64,000 bases of DNA, taken from contig NZ_SISF01000029.1 in the NCBI RefSeq assembly GCF_004310285.1, positions 163,412 through 227,411 of the forward strand, written 5' to 3'. Positions 1 to 7,708 of the stretch are shown one piece after another (position 1 is the stretch's first letter; every line of letters begins with the position of its first letter). The position numbers and the translations under genes were made by a program. Under the pieces are notes generated by a model. That model worked only from the letters and a program-made list of their open reading frames with translations, made no database searches and was not told the origin of the DNA. The DNA is from Agrobacterium cavarae (GTDB lineage Bacteria; Pseudomonadota; Alphaproteobacteria; Rhizobiales; Rhizobiaceae).

Positions 1-244
1 CGATCTTGTCGATCAGACGCGGACCAACTTCATTGACGTACCAGGAGTAGCCCAGCAGAGATTTGTCGAGATGGGTATGGGCATCGACAAGGCCCGGAAT
101 GGCGATGCGTCCGCCGGCATCCTCGACAGGCAGGCCCGCTGTTTCAAGACCCTTCCCGATCTCGGCAATACGACCGTCGCGGATCAGGATATCTGCGGTG
201 TCGCCGCCCATCGGTCTTGCGTTGGTAATCAGAAGATCGCTCAT
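1..244 (-). CDS. Cytosine-deaminase-like amidohydrolase, N-terminal fragment
   Basis: Only the first 81 codons lie in the window; the gene runs off the left edge. The protein opens MSDLLITNARPMGG and shows the metal-binding H-x-H of the amidohydrolase superfamily at His56/His58 in the context DAHTHLDK, the cytosine deaminase/N-isopropylammelide hydrolase subgroup signature. It is the last visible gene of the leftward ABC operon, 21 bases after the DppC-like permease, so it probably acts on what that transporter imports. A paralogue with the same H-x-HLDK signature lies in the divergent operon (6370-7611). Substrate is unknown; family assignment is firm, specific activity is not. Confidence 0.8.
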   Translation of the reverse strand, partial: MSDLLITNARPMGGDTADILIRDGRIAEIGKGLETAGLPVEDAGGRIAIPGLVDAHTHLDKSLLGYSWYVNEVGPRLIDKI

Positions 245-265
245 GTGAAATGTCTCCGCACGGTT

Positions 266-1213
266 TCAGCGCAGTTTGGGATTAAGGGCGTCGCGCAGCC
301 AGTCGCCGAGCACGTTGATCGACACAACGAGCAGACAGAGCTGCAGTCCAGGAAAGAGCACGATCCACCAGAGCCCAGAGAAGAGATACTGGTTGCCGAT
401 GCGGATCAGCGTGCCGAGCGACGGTTGCTCGGGCGGCATGCCGACACCGAGGAAGGAGAGCGTCGCCTCGATGAGAATGCCGAGACCGAAGTTCAATGTT
501 GCCGTGACGAGCAGCGGCGTCGTGGTGTTGGGAAGAATATGCTTGAGCATGATCTTCCATTTCGACAGGCGGATCAGCCGGGCGGCCTGAACATATTCCT
601 TGTTGCGCTCCACCATGGTTTGCGCGCGCACGGTACGGGCATATTGCACCCAAGCCGATAGCGAGATCGCAAGCACGATGACGCCGGAGGCGCCAGCTTC
701 CCGCAGGGACGGCGGGAGTGCCTGTCTGGCGAGCGCTGAAACCAGGATGGCGATCAGCATGGTCGGCATGGAGAGGAGAACATCGCCCGTGCGCATCAGC
801 AGACCGTCGGCCCATTTGCCGTGATAGCCGGCGACGAGGCCAAGCATGGTACCTATGACGAGCGACACGAGAACCGAGCTTGCGCCGATAATGATCGAGG
901 CACGCGAGCCATAGAGAATGGCCGAGAGCACATCACGGCCCTGCACGTCGGTGCCGAGAATGAAGGGCCATTGTCCCTCCGGCATCCAGATCGGCGGGAT
1001 CTCCGCATTCAGAAGATCGAGTGACGCGAGATCATAGGGGTTCTGCACCGTGATCAGTGGAGAGAAGAAGGCCGTGCAGATGAGGATCAGAAGCAGGATG
1101 GCTGCAGCAATCGCCGAAGGGTGTCGCTTGAAGCTCCACCACAGATCGGATTGGAGAGCCCTCGACAGGCGAGATGGACGGGAAACGGTGGCCGTCTGTT
1201 CGATGGCGGTCAT
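266..1213 (-). CDS. Peptide/nickel-type ABC transporter permease (DppC-like)
   Basis: Inner-membrane permease of about 315 residues. An N-terminal segment with one membrane helix (ILLLILICTAFFSPL) and a loop rich in DPYDL/GTDVQGRD-type residues precede the BPD_transp_1 domain, as in DppC/OppC. The coupling-helix region reads EYVQAARLIRLSKWKIMLKHILPN, matching the EAA motif. I chose the ATG at 1213 because GGGAG sits six bases before it; an upstream in-frame ATG at 1237 would overlap the previous gene by 11 bases. It pairs with the DppB-like permease directly upstream. No ATPase gene is visible in this operon; it may lie beyond the left edge or be shared. Confidence 0.9.
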   Translation of the reverse strand: MTAIEQTATVSRPSRLSRALQSDLWWSFKRHPSAIAAAILLLILICTAFFSPLITVQNPYDLASLDLLNAEIPPIWMPEGQWPFILGTDVQGRDVLSAILYGSRASIIIGASSVLVSLVIGTMLGLVAGYHGKWADGLLMRTGDVLLSMPTMLIAILVSALARQALPPSLREAGASGVIVLAISLSAWVQYARTVRAQTMVERNKEYVQAARLIRLSKWKIMLKHILPNTTTPLLVTATLNFGLGILIEATLSFLGVGMPPEQPSLGTLIRIGNQYLFSGLWWIVLFPGLQLCLLVVSINVLGDWLRDALNPKLR

Positions 1214-1226
1214 GATGGTCTCCCGG

Positions 1227-2192
1227 TCATGCTGCACGCAGACGTGGATCGATGACCGCGTAGGCGATGTCGACCAACGTGTTCAGCGTGACGAAGATGA
1301 AGGATACGATGCAGAGATAGGCCGCCATGACGGGGATATCGACGAAGGTCACGGCCTGCATGAAGAGCATACCCATTCCCGGCCATTGAAAAACCGTTTC
1401 GGTGACGAGCGCAAAGGCGATGAGATTGCCGACCTGCATGGCCGTCAGTGTGACCACTGGCATCAGACAGTTCTTCAACGCATGACGAAACCAGAGTGCG
1501 CGTCTTTTGACGCCGCGGGCGCGGGCGAACTTGATGAAATCGGTCCGCAGCGTTTCCAGCATTTCGGCGCGCACCAGACGCATCACCAATGTGATCTGGA
1601 AGAGCGACAGCGATAGCGCCGGCAAGACGATGGCCGCCCGCCCCGAGGGGGGCAGGAGCCCGGTGGACCACCAGCCGATGCGCACCACATCGCCGCGACC
1701 ATAACCCGGCAACCAGCCAAGCGTAACGGAAAAGGTGAGGATCAGCAGGATGCCCACCAGAAAGCTTGGCAGGGAAACGCCGACGATCGATGAGAACTGC
1801 AATGCTTCGGCCCACCAGCGCCCGCGACCGATGGCGGTAAAGACGCCAAGCGGTATGCCGATGGCAAGCGACAGGAAGGTGGCGATGAGCACCAGTTCGA
1901 ACGTCGCCGGGAAACGCTCTGCGATCAGCGTCAGCACGGATTGTTGGTTGCGCCAGGACAGGCCGAATTCGCCCTGCGCTGCGTTGGTGACGAAGCGAAC
2001 ATATTGAACGAGAAATCCGTCATTGAGACCGAGCCTGGCGCGTAGCTCGTCGCGTTCGACCTGGGTGGCGCTTTCATTGACCATGATCTCCACCGGATCG
2101 CCAAGGAAACGGAAGATGAGGAAGGCGAAGAAAGCAACCGTGAGCATCACGAGAACGGCATTGCCGATCCGCTTGATGAGGAAGGCGAGCAT
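1227..2192 (-). CDS. Peptide/nickel-type ABC transporter permease (DppB-like)
   Basis: Inner-membrane permease of 321 residues with the DppB layout: an N-terminal helix (AVLVMLTVAFFAFLIFRFLG), the periplasmic DPVEIMVNESAT segment, and a C-terminal BPD_transp_1 domain with the EAA loop (DFIKFARARGVKRRALWFRHALKN). It ends in the typical VIDPRLRAA. It forms the translocation pore with the DppC-like partner, which follows after about 13 bases. A hairpin separates it from the upstream binding-protein gene, which would allow that gene to be expressed more strongly. Confidence 0.9.
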   Translation of the reverse strand: MLAFLIKRIGNAVLVMLTVAFFAFLIFRFLGDPVEIMVNESATQVERDELRARLGLNDGFLVQYVRFVTNAAQGEFGLSWRNQQSVLTLIAERFPATFELVLIATFLSLAIGIPLGVFTAIGRGRWWAEALQFSSIVGVSLPSFLVGILLILTFSVTLGWLPGYGRGDVVRIGWWSTGLLPPSGRAAIVLPALSLSLFQITLVMRLVRAEMLETLRTDFIKFARARGVKRRALWFRHALKNCLMPVVTLTAMQVGNLIAFALVTETVFQWPGMGMLFMQAVTFVDIPVMAAYLCIVSFIFVTLNTLVDIAYAVIDPRLRAA

Positions 2193-2225
2193 GACACCCT
2201 GTCCTTTGTCGGAAGAAAGAAAGCT

Positions 2226-2257
2226 GGCCCCCGCGACGGCTTTGCGCGGCGAGGGCC
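2226..2257 (-). other. Intercistronic hairpin between binding protein and permease
   Basis: An inverted repeat with arms GGCCCCCGC and GCGAGGGCC (eight of nine pairs) and a 14-base loop follows the binding-protein stop codon. It has no T run, so read-through is likely. Such hairpins commonly raise the amount of binding-protein mRNA relative to the permease part of the message. Confidence 0.5.
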
Positions 2258-2265
2258 GTCCGCTA

Positions 2266-3825
2266 TTACATTTTCACCAGCCAGAGGCGTGGAAGGTTAT
2301 CCGAGAAGAGCGGGAAATCCTTGACTTTCGCGCTGGTTGCCCAGGCAAGCGGCTGCTGGTGCAACGGGATCATCAGCGCATGGTCCTTGGCAATCTTCAG
2401 GGCATCGGCCGAAAGAGCCAGGCGCTTCGTCCGGTCGAGTTCCACAGCCGAGGCTTCCGTCACTTTGTCGAACTCCTTGTCCGACCATCCACCCCAGTTG
2501 AAGATGCCGAAGGAACCTTCCTTGGTGTGGAGAACCTGCGAGGTGAGGCTGTAGGCATCGAGCATCGGCAGTGTTGCCCAACCGAGCGTGTAGACATCGA
2601 CCTTGCCGGACGAGCGCTTCGGTGTCTGCACGGCGCGAGGCCCCTGGTCGAGCTTTGGCTTGAGGCCGACACGTGACCACATGGAGGCAACCGCCTGACA
2701 GACCTGCTCTTCATTCACCAGCGTGTCGGAGCAGTTGAAATCGAATTCGAAGCCTTCTGCACCCGCTTCCTTCAGAAGGGCCTTGGCTTTTTCCGGATCG
2801 GCCTTGACCAGCGTGTCGAGTACCGCGTCATAGCCGGGGATCTGCGGCGCGACCAATGTGCCGGCATTGCGCGACTTGCCGCGCATGACGCGTTTTTGGA
2901 TGAGGTCCAGATCGATCGCAAGCTGCATGGCGTGGCGGACGCGCAGATCCTTCATCGGGTTCGGGGCGCCGGACAGCAGAGTGTCGCGCTGGCTGAAGCC
3001 GATCATCACGGTGCGAAGATCGGTTCCTTCCAGAAGCTTCACCTGCGATGCGGCTGCTTCCAGGCGTGGCAGGTCCTGGACCGGCGCCTGATCGGTAAAA
3101 TCGATATCGCCGGAGAGCAGTGCTGCGACACGGGTTGCGCTGGAGGCAATCGGCGTCAATTCGATCCGGTCGATATTGTGCTCAGGCTTGTCCCACCAGC
3201 CATCATATCTCACGAAGACCGTCTTGGCGTCGGGCTGCCGGCTTTCGACCTTGAACGGGCCTGTGCCATTTTCATTATAGGTCGCGTAACCTTCAGTGCC
3301 GGAGCCCACATCCGTCGGCGCTTCCGCCTTGTTGTCCTTCAGCCATTTGGCGTTGAAGATGTAGATGGTTGTCAGGTCGTTCAGGAGCAGCGGGTAGTTT
3401 GCCGTGACATCGATCTCGATAGTGTGTGGATCAATGACGCGCGAGCCTTTATAGGCTGGAATGTTGCCGCGCAGTGGCGACTTCGGGTCGGTGGCGCGCA
3501 AAAGCGAAGCCTGGACATCGTCAGCGGTAAACTCGGCGCCGTTGTGGAATTTGACGCCCTCTCGGAGCTTGAAACGCCATGTGGTGGGCGAGATGATTTC
3601 GTATGACGTGGCAAGCGCCGGTTCCAGCTTGAGATCGCGGTTGTAGCGCATCAAGCCTTCATAGGCGTGATTGAGCACGCCGAGCGCGAAACTGTCTCCA
3701 TAGGAGTATGGGTCGAGGGAGCTGATGTCTCGCGAAGCGCCCCATTTTAGCGTGTTGGCCATGGCGGGCATGGTGAGCGAAAGAAGCGCTAATCCAGTCC
3801 CGAACAGTATGCGTTTGCTTATCAT
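2266..3825 (-). CDS. ABC transporter substrate-binding protein, family 5 (peptide/opine type)
   Basis: A secreted binding protein of 519 residues. The N-terminus (KRILFGTGLALLSLTMPAMA) is a Sec signal peptide with cleavage after AMA, and the mature protein begins NTLKWGASRDISSLDPYSYG, the usual family 5 opening. Internal family features include TTWRFKLREGVKFHNGAEFTADDV (about residues 83-106) and the GTGPFKVE segment. It delivers ligand to the two permeases encoded downstream. Family 5 proteins bind peptides, opines, nickel and many other compounds, so the ligand cannot be read from sequence. Being first in the operon and divergent from a GntR regulator, it is probably induced by its ligand. 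Confidence 0.9.
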   Translation of the reverse strand: MISKRILFGTGLALLSLTMPAMANTLKWGASRDISSLDPYSYGDSFALGVLNHAYEGLMRYNRDLKLEPALATSYEIISPTTWRFKLREGVKFHNGAEFTADDVQASLLRATDPKSPLRGNIPAYKGSRVIDPHTIEIDVTANYPLLLNDLTTIYIFNAKWLKDNKAEAPTDVGSGTEGYATYNENGTGPFKVESRQPDAKTVFVRYDGWWDKPEHNIDRIELTPIASSATRVAALLSGDIDFTDQAPVQDLPRLEAAASQVKLLEGTDLRTVMIGFSQRDTLLSGAPNPMKDLRVRHAMQLAIDLDLIQKRVMRGKSRNAGTLVAPQIPGYDAVLDTLVKADPEKAKALLKEAGAEGFEFDFNCSDTLVNEEQVCQAVASMWSRVGLKPKLDQGPRAVQTPKRSSGKVDVYTLGWATLPMLDAYSLTSQVLHTKEGSFGIFNWGGWSDKEFDKVTEASAVELDRTKRLALSADALKIAKDHALMIPLHQQPLAWATSAKVKDFPLFSDNLPRLWLVKM

Positions 3826-3841
3826 TATGAACCCCTTTTAT

Positions 3842-4057
3842 TGAATGCAATCCGCGCAAAATTACGCTTAGTATTGCATACGATTTTCTCAAGTGCGGCC
3901 GAGTTTGGCGACATCTAGCATGTCGAGAGGCCGTTCTATGCGGCTTTTGAGGGAGCCTAGGCAACTTCGTATGCAATATCAAGCCAAAAATTGTATGCAA
4001 TAAAATCGACTGGTTAAAATACAAATTCTGTGCAATATGCCTCTAAAATGTATACGA
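3842..4057. promoter_or_regulatory. Cluster of TATGCAAT-type repeats, probable GntR operators
   Basis: The divergent intergenic region holds several copies of one motif in both orientations: TGAATGCAAT at 3842-3851, GTATTGCATACG at 3871-3882, CGTATGCAATA at 3968-3978, TTGTATGCAATA at 3991-4002, TGTGCAATA at 4029-4037 and TGTATACGA at 4049-4057. FCD-type GntR regulators usually bind short near-palindromes of the form TTGTATACAA, and the adjacent gene encodes such a regulator. The sites span both promoters, so the regulator probably controls the leftward transport operon and its own operon together. Confidence 0.6.
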
Positions 4058-4073
4058 ACAGGGTCTCGCAGCG

Positions 4074-4763
4074 ATGTCCACCAATCTGACCAGAAGCGAC
4101 GCGATCTACGCCTCGCTCCGTCGCGCCATTCTTGAGCAGGCGTTGAAGCCAGGCACCAAGCTGCCGGAAGATTCGATTGGCGATACCTTCGGCGTCAGCC
4201 GCACGAGCGCGCGCAACGCCCTTGTCCGGCTGTCTTCGGATGGGCTTGTCGAGATCAAACCGAACCGCGGCGCTGCCGTCGCCATGCCGACGCTGGAGGA
4301 GGCGGTGGAAGTCTTTGCGCTTCGACGGTGCCTGGAGCGAGAGGTGATCGACAGGCTCTGCAAGCGTATGCCGAAGGACGGCATCGATGCCTTGGTCAGC
4401 CATGTGCGTGAAGAAGAGCGAGCGTTGCGGGCATCCTCGCCGCGGTCCATCCGATTGGCTGGCGAGTTTCACATTCTGCTGGCGGAGTTGACCGGCTCGA
4501 AGCTCTTGATCGAATTCATCATCCAGGTCGTCTCCCGGTCTTCTCTCATCCTTGCGCGTTTCGGCAGGCCGCACTCGGCCGAATGCGGTATCGACGAGCA
4601 CATTCAGCTGATCGAGGCACTGAAAAACCTCGACGTGAAAGCTGCGACCGACATCATGGATCATCATCTGCATGCGGTCGAAGATCGCGCCAAGGCGGAT
4701 GACGAGGATGACGGTCCGGATATCAGCGAGATCCTCAGCCGTTACATCTCGGCCTCCGAGTAA
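4074..4763 (+). CDS. GntR-family transcriptional regulator with FCD domain
   Basis: A 229-residue regulator. Residues about 8-70 form the winged helix-turn-helix (IYASLRRAILEQALKPG, then FGVSRTSARNALVRLSSDGLVEI). The C-terminal all-helical FCD effector domain has candidate metal/ligand residues in EFHILLAEL, DEHIQLIEAL and DHHLHAVEDR. It diverges from the ABC operon and is followed after 12 bases by the transpeptidase-like gene, so it likely represses both directions until an acidic or amino-acid-like ligand binds. Repeated TATGCAAT-like sites lie just upstream. Ligand unknown. Confidence 0.9.
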   Translation: MSTNLTRSDAIYASLRRAILEQALKPGTKLPEDSIGDTFGVSRTSARNALVRLSSDGLVEIKPNRGAAVAMPTLEEAVEVFALRRCLEREVIDRLCKRMPKDGIDALVSHVREEERALRASSPRSIRLAGEFHILLAELTGSKLLIEFIIQVVSRSSLILARFGRPHSAECGIDEHIQLIEALKNLDVKAATDIMDHHLHAVEDRAKADDEDDGPDISEILSRYISASE

Positions 4764-4775
4764 GGGCTGTACGGA

Positions 4776-6362
4776 ATGGCGACGAACGAGAACACTCTTT
4801 TGCCGCAGAGCACGCATGCCGCGAGGTCGAGTCATGGCATGGTCACGACGCCACATCGCGCTGCAAGCGAAGCGGGTGCCAAGGTGTTGCGGCGGGGCGG
4901 CACGGCGATCGAGGCCGTGATTGCGGCGGGGGCGGCACTGACGGTTCTCTATCCGCATTTTTGCGGGCTGGGCGGAGATGCCATCTGGATCGTGGCCGAT
5001 AGCAAAGGGCGACGCGACGCGATCATGGGGATCGGGCAAGCGGCTGAGGCGCTGCCAAAGCTCGATGTTATCCCGACTCGTGGCCCGCTCTCCACCTTGA
5101 CGACCGCGGCACTGGTCGACAGTTGGGGTAAGGCGCTTGACTATTCTCGTACGCATTGGGGTGGCAGCGAAAGCTTTGCCAGCCTGCTCGGAGATGCCAT
5201 AGAATTTGCGGCGGGCGGCTTTCCCGTCAGCCAGTCGCAGGCGCATTGGCATGCGTTTCGCAAAGACGAGATCGATGGATGGCCGGGCGTTTCCCGGTTC
5301 TTCGTGAAGGAAGGTGTCCAGCATCAGCCGCAATTGGCCGCTGTTCTGGAAGAGATCGCCCTGCATGGCTACAGGACATTTTACGAGGGCGACGTTGCTG
5401 ACCGGATTGCGAGCGGGCTTGAGGCGGCCGGCAGCCCGATCAGAAAACGCGATCTGGAAAAGACATTCGCGACACTGGCCGCGCCCCTGTCGCTCGCCTA
5501 TCGCGATTTCGAGCTTCTGGCCCCACCGCCGCCCAGCCAGGGCATCACGACCCTATCGATCATGGGCATCCTGTCGAACTTCGCAATGCAGGACATCGCT
5601 CCGGATACGTCGCAGTTCTATCACCTTTGCGCGGAAGCCATCAAACAGGCCTTTCTGGAGCGGGGCGGTATCGCCGATCCGGCGTTTATCGAGCAGGATT
5701 GCGCCGCCCGGCTGGGGCAGGATTTCCTCGCGACCAAGGCCCGGAAGATCGATCGCAATGTCGCCCTGCCTTGGCCCGCACCCTTCCGCAACGGTGACAC
5801 GGTCTTTCTTGCCGCGACGGATGCACAAGGCCGTTCTGCCAGCGTGCTTCAAAGCACCTATTACGATTGGGGCAGCGGCGTGCTGCTGGAAGATACCGGC
5901 ATCCTCTGGCAGAACCGCGGCGCGGCATTCAGCACAGACCCCAGGAGCCCCAATGTGATCGCGCCGGGCAAGCGGCCTTTTTACACGCTCAATCCCGGTA
6001 TCGCGTTGCGCCATGGCAAACCGGCGTTCCTCTACGGCACGCAAGGTGCCGATGGTCAGCCGCAAACGCTGACATTGCTCCTCAGCCGATTGATTGACCA
6101 CGGCCTTGATCCGCTTTCGGCATTGTCGGCGCCGCGCTTTCTTCTTGGGCGCACCTTTTCAGACAGCCGGGACAATCTCAAGATCGAGCAATCCGTCGGC
6201 TCGGACGTGATCGATACGCTTTCAAGCTACGGCCATGGTGTCGTCGCCATTCCAGAACTCAGTGCGCTTGCCGGTCAGGCAGGGGTCATCAAGATTGGCC
6301 CAGATGGGTGGATCGATGGTGCGCATGATCCGCGCAGCGACGGTTGCGCAGTCGGAGTATAA
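4776..6362 (+). CDS. Gamma-glutamyltranspeptidase-like N-terminal nucleophile hydrolase
   Basis: A 528-residue member of the GGT family, which self-cleaves before a catalytic Thr and hydrolyses gamma-glutamyl or related amides. The N-terminus has HGMVTTPHRAASEAG and VLRRGGTAIEAVIAA, the GGT opening, then GLGGDAIW. The likely nucleophile is the Thr of NGDTVFLAATDAQG, followed by GSGVLLEDTGILWQNR, corresponding to the GSG and NN region of GGT. Unlike classical periplasmic GGT it has no signal peptide, so it should act in the cytoplasm on an imported compound. It sits between the GntR gene and an amidohydrolase eight bases downstream. Family is clear; the substrate is not glutathione for certain. 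Confidence 0.85.
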   Translation: MATNENTLLPQSTHAARSSHGMVTTPHRAASEAGAKVLRRGGTAIEAVIAAGAALTVLYPHFCGLGGDAIWIVADSKGRRDAIMGIGQAAEALPKLDVIPTRGPLSTLTTAALVDSWGKALDYSRTHWGGSESFASLLGDAIEFAAGGFPVSQSQAHWHAFRKDEIDGWPGVSRFFVKEGVQHQPQLAAVLEEIALHGYRTFYEGDVADRIASGLEAAGSPIRKRDLEKTFATLAAPLSLAYRDFELLAPPPPSQGITTLSIMGILSNFAMQDIAPDTSQFYHLCAEAIKQAFLERGGIADPAFIEQDCAARLGQDFLATKARKIDRNVALPWPAPFRNGDTVFLAATDAQGRSASVLQSTYYDWGSGVLLEDTGILWQNRGAAFSTDPRSPNVIAPGKRPFYTLNPGIALRHGKPAFLYGTQGADGQPQTLTLLLSRLIDHGLDPLSALSAPRFLLGRTFSDSRDNLKIEQSVGSDVIDTLSSYGHGVVAIPELSALAGQAGVIKIGPDGWIDGAHDPRSDGCAVGV

Positions 6363-6369
6363 GCAAGAC

Positions 6370-7611
6370 ATGCGGGCCGATTTCCTTCTGCGAAACGTTC
6401 AGACGGCCAACCAGCCCGGCGTCATCGATATCGCCATTCGCGACGGTCTGATTGTCGATATGCGCCACGATATTCGTTGCGACGCCGTCGAGGAGGAGGA
6501 TTTCGGCGGCCGGTTTGCTTTCGCCGGCTTCGCCGATAGTCACGTCCATCTGGACAAGGCCTGCATTCTGAAGCGCTGCACGATCTGTGAAGGCACGTTG
6601 GAGGAGGCCGTGCGGGAAACAGCGAAGGCCAAGGCGGGCTTTACGCAGGAGGATGTGTTCGAGCGGGCAAGCTCAGTCGTGCGCCAAGCCATCATGCATG
6701 GCACGAACCGCATGCGAACCTTTGTCGAGATCGACCCTCGCGCGGGGATGCGGTCGTTCGAGGCGATCAAGCGGGTACGCGAACATTATGCCTACGCCAT
6801 CGATACCCAGATTTGCGCTTTCGCGCAGGAAGGATTGACGCAGGAGCCCGAGACGGAAGCCATGCTCGATGAAGCACTTCGCACCGGCGCGGACCTCGTT
6901 GGCGGATGTCCCTATACTGATCCTCGCCCGGAAGAGCATGTGCGTCGCATCTTCGATCTCGCAAGAAAGCATGATGTCGATGTCGACTTCCATCTGGATT
7001 TCAGCCTCAACCCCGCCAAGACGGATCTTCCGGCGGTGATTGCCGCAACCAAGGCCAACGCCTATGCAGGCCGCGTCACGATAGGCCATGTCACCAATCT
7101 CTCCGCTCTTGCTCCTGAGGATCGCTCCGTTGTTGCCCGCCAAATTGGCGAGGCTGGCATCGCGCTGGTCGTTCTGCCGGCGACGGATCTTTTTCTCATG
7201 GGGCGGGGGCAAACGACAAATATTCCGCGTGGTATCACACCGGCTCATCTCCTTTCGGCAGATGGCGTCCGCACCGCGGTAGCCACCAACAATGTGCTCA
7301 ACCCATTCACGCCTTTCGGCGATGGCTCGCTTGGGCGGATGGCCAATCTCTATGCCAATCTGATGCAGCTTTCGCGGGATGATGATGTCGACCAAGTCTT
7401 TGCCATGGTCAGCTCCAGGGCCGCTTCTATTATGGGCGTAGATCATCAATTACGGATTGGGGGTCCCGCCGATATCGTCATTCTGGACGCTGACGATCCT
7501 CGTCATGCTGTCCGCTCGGTGGCACCTGCGATTGCGGGCTGGAAGGCAGGACGAAGAACCTTCGTTCGTCCAAAGCCCATCATTTTCGACCCGGCATCAT
7601 CCCGTTTATAG
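6370..7611 (+). CDS. Cytosine-deaminase-like amidohydrolase
   Basis: A 413-residue metallohydrolase. Metal ligands are visible as His58/His60 (SHVHLDK), the His of DFHLDF and the His of GHVTNLSAL; the segment ICAFAQEGL matches the cytosine deaminase core. At the position where cytosine deaminase has its metal-binding Asp (HDD or SDN in relatives) this protein reads ATNNVLNPFTPFGDG, so Asn replaces Asp. I start at the ATG at 6370, eight bases after the previous stop; upstream in-frame starts lie inside the preceding gene. It is related to the amidohydrolase at 1-244. Probably it opens or deaminates a cyclic amide or heterocycle, but the substrate is unknown. Confidence 0.85.
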   Translation: MRADFLLRNVQTANQPGVIDIAIRDGLIVDMRHDIRCDAVEEEDFGGRFAFAGFADSHVHLDKACILKRCTICEGTLEEAVRETAKAKAGFTQEDVFERASSVVRQAIMHGTNRMRTFVEIDPRAGMRSFEAIKRVREHYAYAIDTQICAFAQEGLTQEPETEAMLDEALRTGADLVGGCPYTDPRPEEHVRRIFDLARKHDVDVDFHLDFSLNPAKTDLPAVIAATKANAYAGRVTIGHVTNLSALAPEDRSVVARQIGEAGIALVVLPATDLFLMGRGQTTNIPRGITPAHLLSADGVRTAVATNNVLNPFTPFGDGSLGRMANLYANLMQLSRDDDVDQVFAMVSSRAASIMGVDHQLRIGGPADIVILDADDPRHAVRSVAPAIAGWKAGRRTFVRPKPIIFDPASSRL

Positions 7612-7708
7612 GTACAGACCCTAGGCCGCTTTGGTGTGTCATCATGAATCCGACTGGCGGCATCCATCGGCCTCGGCTAAACCGAATTGAGTGTTCGTGG
7701 AGGCAGCC

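Noticed and set aside
4014..5366. A 450-residue open frame on the minus strand across the GntR and GGT-like genes
   Set aside because: Both plus-strand genes beneath it have clear family motifs; the antisense frame has none and is Arg/Gln/His-rich in the way of G+C-rich antisense frames.
6235..6370. Longer N-terminus for the amidohydrolase starting at 6235
   Set aside because: The extra 45 residues lie inside the preceding gene and do not resemble the family; the ATG at 6370 gives the normal N-terminus.
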